From: an uncultured Clostridia bacterium
Lineage (GTDB): Bacteria > Bacillota > Clostridia > Christensenellales > Aristaeellaceae
Direction: 5' to 3'
Length of the DNA stretch: 64,000 nucleotides
Assembly: GCA_934675735.1 (NCBI GenBank)
Contig: CAKURR010000005.1
Location: forward strand, 1-64,000
Notes under the pieces: model-generated
Database searches by the model: none
The model's input: only the letters and a program-made list of their open reading frames with translations
Told to the model about the DNA's origin: nothing
Shown here: positions 59,325 to 64,000 of the stretch, one piece after another
Layout of the letters: every line of letters starts with the position of its first letter
Numbering within the stretch: position 1 is the stretch's first letter
Program-made: the position numbers and the translations under genes

Positions 59325-60199
59325 GCTTTCAGATACCCGATGACGTAATCCTCACCGAGCTTGCCCTCCTTGACAAAGGTGAACATGGGATAGCCGTGGA
59401 AAAGCCCCGGCTCGACGTGGACGACGGCGTCTTTCACCCCGCAGCGGCGGAAAGCGGCCTCGTAGGCGGGCGCTTCGCCCGCGAAAATCTCGTCGCCGCC
59501 GAAGATGAGCACCATCTTGGGGAAGCCCGTGTAATCATCCGTGGCGGCGTTGCCCCAGATGTGCGGCGCGGCTTGGTGGAAGCGGTCATACAGCGGCAGG
59601 AAGGTCTTGGTCTCGGCGGCGCACATCGCGATGTCGCGCTTCTCGATGTTCTCCATGCGGCGATAGGATTCATCCGAAATCGTCAGGTTGCAGGGCGAAA
59701 CGGCAATCATCATCTGCGGCATGGGCAGGGGCTGACCATGCTTGATGAAATCGCGGCCGATGGTGAGCGCCAAATCCGCGCCGGAGGAGAAGCCGAGCCA
59801 CGCGATTTTCTCGGCGGGGTACTGCGCCAGCATGCGCGCATACACGTCGCTCAGCATCGCGATTTCTTCTGTCACGTCGTGATCGGGATAGAGCGGGTAA
59901 TAGGGCAGCCACAGCTCACGATCGGTCTCTTCGATATAGCGCTTGATGGAGCTTGTCCGGGGCATGGCCCAGCGCACCAGGCCGCCGCCGAAGAAATACA
60001 TCAGCGCGCGGGTGGGCTTGGCGCCCGCCTTGCGGCCGACGATGCAGTGATATCCGTCAATCTGCTCGTCGCGGAACTCGAAGCCCTTGATTTTCGGCAG
60101 CTCAAAGCGGAATTTGGCCTGCATCTCGCGGCCCTTCTGCGCAAAAGCCTCCCATGTCTGCGCCCGGTGGACGCGGCCCTTCTTTATTATGGCGGACAA
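59321..60199 (-). CDS. Alpha/beta hydrolase (HSL-like esterase), probably frameshifted at its 5' end
   Basis: About 292 aa as an open frame from a TTG that has no ribosome site. ALMYFFGGGLVRW is an altered HGGG oxyanion segment, IAWLGFSSGADLALTIG the GxSxG elbow, LIFGGDEIF the acid strand and GLFHGYPMF the catalytic His. A well-placed ATG with GGGGAGG lies at 60230 in the neighbouring frame and encodes MSLLYSIIKPIVRHNKEG. A single extra base near 60178-60182 would join the two. It is therefore either a frameshift mutation, a sequencing error, or a genuinely shorter protein. Confidence 0.7.
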   Translation of the reverse strand: MSAIIKKGRVHRAQTWEAFAQKGREMQAKFRFELPKIKGFEFRDEQIDGYHCIVGRKAGAKPTRALMYFFGGGLVRWAMPRTSSIKRYIEETDRELWLPYYPLYPDHDVTEEIAMLSDVYARMLAQYPAEKIAWLGFSSGADLALTIGRDFIKHGQPLPMPQMMIAVSPCNLTISDESYRRMENIEKRDIAMCAAETKTFLPLYDRFHQAAPHIWGNAATDDYTGFPKMVLIFGGDEIFAGEAPAYEAAFRRCGVKDAVVHVEPGLFHGYPMFTFVKEGKLGEDYVIGYLKA

Positions 60200-60230
60200 T
60201 CGGCTTTATGATGCTGTATAAAAGACTCAT
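60178..60230 (-). other. Probable true 5' end of the hydrolase gene (other frame)
   Basis: ATG at 60230 with GGGGAGG 9 nt upstream encodes about 18 residues of a plausible hydrophobic/basic N-terminus before losing frame with the hydrolase body. GAAGGGCCG at the junction is where one G too many would explain the shift. Confidence 0.6.
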
Positions 60231-60262
60231 TTTGTGTTTCCTCCCCTTCCCCTTGTTTTTAA

Positions 60263-60278
60263 GTTAGAATTAACTAAC
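60263..60278. promoter_or_regulatory. Palindromic operator candidate upstream of the hydrolase pair
   Basis: GTTAGAATTAACTAAC has GTTAG/CTAAC arms around AATTAA, resembling MarR-type operators. It lies 33 nt upstream of the ATG at 60230, about where transcription should begin. Confidence 0.5.
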
Positions 60279-60365
60279 GACGGCGTTATTTTATCATATT
60301 CCGCCCGAAAAGGAAACCCCCGTTTCCGCGGAATGTGTGGGTTTGGCCCTATCTTTCGCGGTCAA

Positions 60366-60395
60366 TTGACAAAGACGGCGGATGGGGGGTAAAAT
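60366..60395 (+). promoter_or_regulatory. Promoter of the Hsp70-like pair
   Basis: TTGACA (60366-60371), an 18-bp spacer and TAAAAT (60390-60395), 37 nt before the start codon. Confidence 0.7.
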
Positions 60396-60431
60396 GAAGC
60401 CATACATGACAACGAGAAACGGGGGACGCTT

Positions 60432-61277
60432 ATGAACGCAGTCGCCGCTTTTGAAAACCGAAAGGATACGCTCAGGCAGCAGCTGGAAGCGAGCGAAAAC
60501 ACGGCGCAGGCGATTTCTGCCGCAACGATGGCGCTCGAGCAGATTGCCTGCGATTTGGCGCAGGACGAGCAGGATGACTTCGCCCGCCAGCGGCAGCAGG
60601 CCGTCATGGCGCTGGCCAAGCGCCTGCCGATGAGCCTGCGCGCGAGCCGCGCCAAGGCGCAGATTGTGCTGGAGGAGACCGAGGAGCAGCCGAGCAGGGT
60701 TCGGCGCGGGGCGGTCGGCGCGGGCGCAGTCGTGCTGGCCGCGCTGGCGGTGTATGAAGCCGTCGGCGGCAAGCTGACCTTTGCGCTTTTGCAGGCGCTG
60801 GGCGCGCTGCTGATGCTCTTCGGCGTGAACGGCCCGCTGACCGCGACGACGAAGCAGACCCCGCACGCACGGGCGGAAACGGCAATCGACGCGGAGGATA
60901 TGGTGCGCGAGGTCGGCGAAATCTGTCAGGCGGCGGATTTGTGCGCGGCGGATTTGGCGCTCATCGAGCAGGATAACGGCCCGACGCGCCTTGCCGGCAC
61001 GGCGGATGAAGCCATGCTCGACCTGCTTTCCGCGATGATGGAGGCGCGCGCCTCGGGCAGGCAGGATTTGGCGCTGCGCAGCCTCGACCGCGCCGAGCAG
61101 TATCTGCGCATGCTGGGCGTGCAGAGCGTGTTCTACGACGCGCAGCACGCGTCGCTCTTTGACGTGCTGCCCGCGCGCAGCGGCGAGCGGACGGTTCGCC
61201 CCGCGCTGGTGCGCGACGGGGAACTGGTGCGCCGCGGCGTGGCGGCGGTCGCGCCGACGGCCGCAGAGGAGGCGTGA
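60432..61277 (+). CDS. Two-TM protein of unknown function, partner of an Hsp70-like ATPase
   Basis: A 281-aa protein. Residues 1-85 are helical and charged (coiled-coil-like), about 92-135 form two adjacent hydrophobic helices (AVGAGAVVLAALAVYEAV, FALLQALGALLMLFG), and the last ~145 residues form a soluble helical domain with regular Ala/Leu/Asp spacing. I recognise no family. The stop overlaps the next gene's ribosome site, and the shared promoter indicates a two-gene operon, so the proteins probably work together at the membrane. Confidence 0.75.
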   Translation: MNAVAAFENRKDTLRQQLEASENTAQAISAATMALEQIACDLAQDEQDDFARQRQQAVMALAKRLPMSLRASRAKAQIVLEETEEQPSRVRRGAVGAGAVVLAALAVYEAVGGKLTFALLQALGALLMLFGVNGPLTATTKQTPHARAETAIDAEDMVREVGEICQAADLCAADLALIEQDNGPTRLAGTADEAMLDLLSAMMEARASGRQDLALRSLDRAEQYLRMLGVQSVFYDAQHASLFDVLPARSGERTVRPALVRDGELVRRGVAAVAPTAAEEA

Positions 61278-61279
61278 GC

Positions 61280-63184
61280 ATGAAGATTTTGGGTTTTGAT
61301 TTGGGCGACGGCGAAAGCGCCGTGACCCTGCTGGACGAGGATTCCACCGTCGAGCCGCGCGTGCTGCCGCTCTGCGGCCGAAACAGCCTGCTTTCCGCCG
61401 TGGGCATGAAAAACGGGCGCATCGTCATCGGCGAAGAGGCCAGCGTGACGGACGGCGCGGCGGAAGCGAAGGTGCGCTTTAAGTCGCGCTACCTGACCGA
61501 GCCGGCCGCGTCGGCGGATGTGCGCGCGTTTGCTCAGGGCGTGATGAACGAGCTGATGCGCACGCAGCCCGCGCTGATGGCCGAGGTGAGCCGAACGGTG
61601 GTCGGCTGCCCGGCAGGCTGGGGCGACGGGCGGCGGGAGCAATATGCCGCGCTGCTGGAATCGGCGGGCTTCCCGAATGTGAGCGTCGTGCCCGAGCCGC
61701 GCGCCGCGTTTCTCTACGCGCGGCACGCGCGCGGCCTGCGCGTCAGCCCCGAACTGATGAAAAAAAGCGCGATGGTCATCGATATCGGCTCTTCGACGAC
61801 GGATTTCGCCTATATCGTGGACGGCCATCAGCAAAACGTTTCGCTCTTCGGCGACACGAACCTCGGCGGCGGCCTCATCGACGAGCTGATTCTCGCCCAC
61901 GCGCTGGAAACCTCGAAGGACAGAAAGGCACTGGAGGCTGTCTTTGCGGAAAGCCCCGCGTGGCGCAGTTACTGCGAGCTGGAGGCGCGGCGGCTCAAGG
62001 AGAGTTATTTCCTCGACGAGGCCAAGTGGGCGGAAACGCCGTTGGCCCGAACGCTGACGGTCTGCTACGACGAGCCGCTGGCGCTCGAGCTTTCTGTCGG
62101 CGGGGAGAGCATCCGCGAAATGGTGGAGCAGCCCATCCCCGCGCTGGGCGGCAGAAGCTTTGTCGGCTGCCTGAAGGACGCGCTCTGCGCGGCGGTGGAG
62201 GTCAGCCGAAGCTGCCCGCCGGAGGTCGTGATTCTCACGGGCGGCGCGTCGCGCATGGCGTTCTTTCAGCAGGCGTGCCGCGAGGCGTTTTCCGGCGCGC
62301 TGGTCGTGCTCTGCCCCGAGCCGGAATGCTCGATTGCGCGCGGCCTGGCCTACGCGGGGCGCGTGGACGAGCGGCTCAAGACCTTTAGACAGGAGGTCGC
62401 TTCCATCGCGCACGGGGAAAAGCTCTCCGTGGCGGTGAACGCGAGCGCGCATGAGCTGTATGAGCCTGTGGCGAAGGCGCTGTTTGATATCGCGCAGGAG
62501 AGCACGCTGGAGGCGGTGAAGCTCTGGCGCAAGGGCGGCATCGACACCATCGACGGGCTGAACGAAAAGGTGGAGCAGAAGATAGCCAAAGCCTTTGCGG
62601 GGGACGAGCTTTGCGGCCGCATCGAGGATGAGCTGCACGACTGGCTCGACGAGCTGATGCGCAATCTGGAAAACGAGCTGACGACGCTCTGCGTGCGCTG
62701 CGGCGTGCCGCCCGAGCGGATGAGCCTGACCGGCGCGAAGGTGGATGCGGGGCTGGACGGCGTGAAGCTCTCGCTGCTGGACGCGATGGGCATGGATATC
62801 CTCTCCGGCCTGATGGGCGTGGTGCTGGCGGTGGTCGGCGCGGGCATCTGCGGGGGCGGCGGCGTGGCGCTGGTGAGCGCGGGCCCCGTCGGCATGATTG
62901 CGGGGGCGGCGGCGGGCATTCTGCTGGCGCTGGTCGGCAAGAGCGGCATGGAAAAGGCGCTGACCCGCGCGAAGCTGCCGCTGCTGGCGCGCAAGCTGGT
63001 GACGGACAAAGCGGTGAAGCGCGGCCTTTCCCGCCAGCGGGAGGATATTGAAAAGGCGATTATCAAGGCGCTGGCCGATCCGGCGAACGGCTTTTCCGCG
63101 CGGCTGTGCCAAAGCCTTTCGCAGACGCTGGGCACGCAGATGGAGCGGATGGCCCGCGACGCGGAAATGTCGATTTGTGCGTAA
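61280..63184 (+). CDS. Hsp70-like ATPase with C-terminal glycine-rich membrane hairpin
   Basis: A 634-aa protein. The actin/Hsp70 ATPase comes first: phosphate-1 ILGFDLGDGESAV (3-15), phosphate-2 VIDIGSSTTDFAYI (166-179), adenosine motif VVILTGGASRM (316-326). The usual DnaK substrate-binding beta-sandwich and lid are absent. Instead residues 365-500 are helical, about 509-552 is a Gly/Ala-rich hydrophobic hairpin (GVVLAVVGAGICGGGGVALV), and the tail is amphipathic helices. The ATG at 61280 follows AGAGGAGG; a GTG at 61274 overlaps the upstream stop and is an alternative. Function unknown; a membrane-remodelling or export ATPase is possible. Confidence 0.82.
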   Translation: MKILGFDLGDGESAVTLLDEDSTVEPRVLPLCGRNSLLSAVGMKNGRIVIGEEASVTDGAAEAKVRFKSRYLTEPAASADVRAFAQGVMNELMRTQPALMAEVSRTVVGCPAGWGDGRREQYAALLESAGFPNVSVVPEPRAAFLYARHARGLRVSPELMKKSAMVIDIGSSTTDFAYIVDGHQQNVSLFGDTNLGGGLIDELILAHALETSKDRKALEAVFAESPAWRSYCELEARRLKESYFLDEAKWAETPLARTLTVCYDEPLALELSVGGESIREMVEQPIPALGGRSFVGCLKDALCAAVEVSRSCPPEVVILTGGASRMAFFQQACREAFSGALVVLCPEPECSIARGLAYAGRVDERLKTFRQEVASIAHGEKLSVAVNASAHELYEPVAKALFDIAQESTLEAVKLWRKGGIDTIDGLNEKVEQKIAKAFAGDELCGRIEDELHDWLDELMRNLENELTTLCVRCGVPPERMSLTGAKVDAGLDGVKLSLLDAMGMDILSGLMGVVLAVVGAGICGGGGVALVSAGPVGMIAGAAAGILLALVGKSGMEKALTRAKLPLLARKLVTDKAVKRGLSRQREDIEKAIIKALADPANGFSARLCQSLSQTLGTQMERMARDAEMSICA

Positions 63185-63225
63185 TATGCGAAAAGTATAA
63201 CGATAAAGCGGATAAACTGCACGAA

Positions 63226-63311
63226 ATATATGCGGCTTCATATATGCCTTGCGAAAAAAACAGATAAATTTTAGGAATTTTCGCACAAAAGGCCGATTTG
63301 TATGCTATAAT
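63226..63311 (+). promoter_or_regulatory. nagB control region: repeated ATATATGC and extended -10
   Basis: Direct repeats ATATATGC at 63226-63233 and 63240-63247 (14-bp period) also form an ATATATG/CATATAT inverted pair. An extended -10 TGCTATAAT (core 63306-63311) precedes nagB. The -35 is weak, so an activator or repressor at the repeats is plausible. Confidence 0.5.
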
Positions 63312-63344
63312 GGCGGCAGTAATCCCATATCAAGGAGGATGTTT

Positions 63345-64000
63345 ATGGAATTTCACGTTTACGAAAACGCGCGCGCGGCCTGCGAGGCGGCAGGCGTGCT
63401 GATTGCCGCACAAATCACCCGCAAGGGCGACAGCGTGCTCGGTTTGGCGACCGGTTCGACCCCGATTCCCGCTTACGAGATGCTGACGCAGTGGTACGAC
63501 CGCGGGGTCATCGACTTTGACCGCGTGCGCACCTTCAATCTGGATGAATACGTGGGCATCGACCACAAAAATCCGCTGAGCTATCACGCCTTCATGCAGG
63601 AGCACCTGTTCGGCAAGGTCAACCTCCGCCCCGAAAACGTGCATCTGCCCAGCGGCAAGGGCGCGGCGGACGCGGCGGCCTATGACAAGGCGATTCACGA
63701 TGCGGGCGGCATCGACATTCAGCTGCTGGGCATCGGCCGCAACGGCCACATCGGCTTCAACGAGCCGGCGGATGACTTCACCTACGGCACGCACGTCGTC
63801 ACGCTGACGGCGGATACCATCGAGGCGAACGCCCGCTTTTTCAGAAGCGCGGACGAGGTGCCGCGTCAAGCCGTTTCGATGGGCATCGGCAACATCATGG
63901 CGGCCAAATGCGTCGTGCTGGTGGCGACGGGCGAAAACAAGGCGAAAGCCGTGTATGACACCATCCGCGGGCCGATTACCCCGCGCGTGCCCGCGTCGGT
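63345..64000 (+). CDS. nagB: Glucosamine-6-phosphate deaminase, 3' end beyond the window
   Basis: At least 218 residues are visible. They show LGLATGSTPIPAYEML (phosphate loop), FNLDEYVGIDHKNPLSYHAF with the catalytic Asp, LLGIGRNGHIGFNEP with the catalytic His/Glu region, and VPRQAVSMGIGNIMAA. It converts glucosamine-6-phosphate to fructose-6-phosphate and ammonia in amino-sugar catabolism. AAGGAGG precedes ATG at 63345. The gene is cut by the window edge; no nagA or PTS gene is visible on the left. Confidence 0.97.
   Translation, partial: MEFHVYENARAACEAAGVLIAAQITRKGDSVLGLATGSTPIPAYEMLTQWYDRGVIDFDRVRTFNLDEYVGIDHKNPLSYHAFMQEHLFGKVNLRPENVHLPSGKGAADAAAYDKAIHDAGGIDIQLLGIGRNGHIGFNEPADDFTYGTHVVTLTADTIEANARFFRSADEVPRQAVSMGIGNIMAAKCVVLVATGENKAKAVYDTIRGPITPRVPAS

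Overview
The window looks like chromosomal DNA of a high-GC Gram-positive anaerobe, most likely a gut-type Clostridia (Bacillota). The evidence is AGGAGG-type ribosome binding sites, sigma-A promoters (TTGACA-17-TATAAT), a CIRCE element, and PucR, M42, AzlCD and Tex-type genes. Placement below class is inference. Genes are dense and mostly co-directional. Intergenic gaps are repeatedly occupied by structured palindromic repeats.

Layout: (1) 1-510: a tRNA-Val(CAC) on the minus strand with a near-consensus promoter. It is followed downstream by three tandem ~128-bp units that each combine tRNA fragments, a 46-bp palindrome and a terminator. (2) 0.6-10.1 kb: an exopolysaccharide operon (GT2, two GT4, a Wzy/ligase-like protein, GT2, a PglC-like phosphoglycosyl transferase), then a six-hairpin glycosidase-like protein and a secreted CHAP protein. 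(3) 10.2-19.5 kb: a SNF2 helicase converging on a YyaL-like protein, then a minus-strand run of two paralogous alpha/beta hydrolases, a Nudix hydrolase, a ketopantoate-reductase-like protein, a small membrane peptide and a SAM methyltransferase. (4) 19.6-24.8 kb: a secreted beta-helix-like protein, an AT-rich two-gene island (AlgI-like MBOAT plus AlgJ/DHHW-like protein) that looks horizontally acquired, and a hemolysin-III protein. (5) 25-33.8 kb: an Fe3+/aminoethylphosphonate-type ABC importer, a PucR regulator, DUF1653, AzlCD, a 37-kDa nucleoid-associated protein and an M42 peptidase. (6) 33.8-38.4 kb: MATE, PAP2, HAD, AraC and a 43-aa membrane protein. (7) 38.6-41.5 kb: a Zn/Cd efflux module (P1B ATPase, separate HMA protein, divergent ArsR repressor) with two matching candidate operators. 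(8) 41.7-51 kb: AlaX editing protein, cytidylate-kinase-like protein plus patatin, AraC plus a YbtPQ/IrtAB-like ABC pair, and Hsp20 under CIRCE control. (9) 51-60.2 kb: Tex, a secreted propeller-like protein, an FAD oxidoreductase, an esterase, RluD-like pseudouridine synthase and two more alpha/beta hydrolases, one apparently frameshifted. (10) 60.4-64 kb: an unusual pair of a two-TM protein and an Hsp70-like ATPase carrying a C-terminal glycine-rich membrane hairpin, then the start of nagB.

The features I consider most novel are the tRNA-Val fragment/palindrome array, a dispersed three-hairpin element whose stems vary in sequence but keep pairing, and the membrane-anchored Hsp70-like pair. 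No CRISPR array, rRNA gene, transposase or complete insertion sequence was seen.
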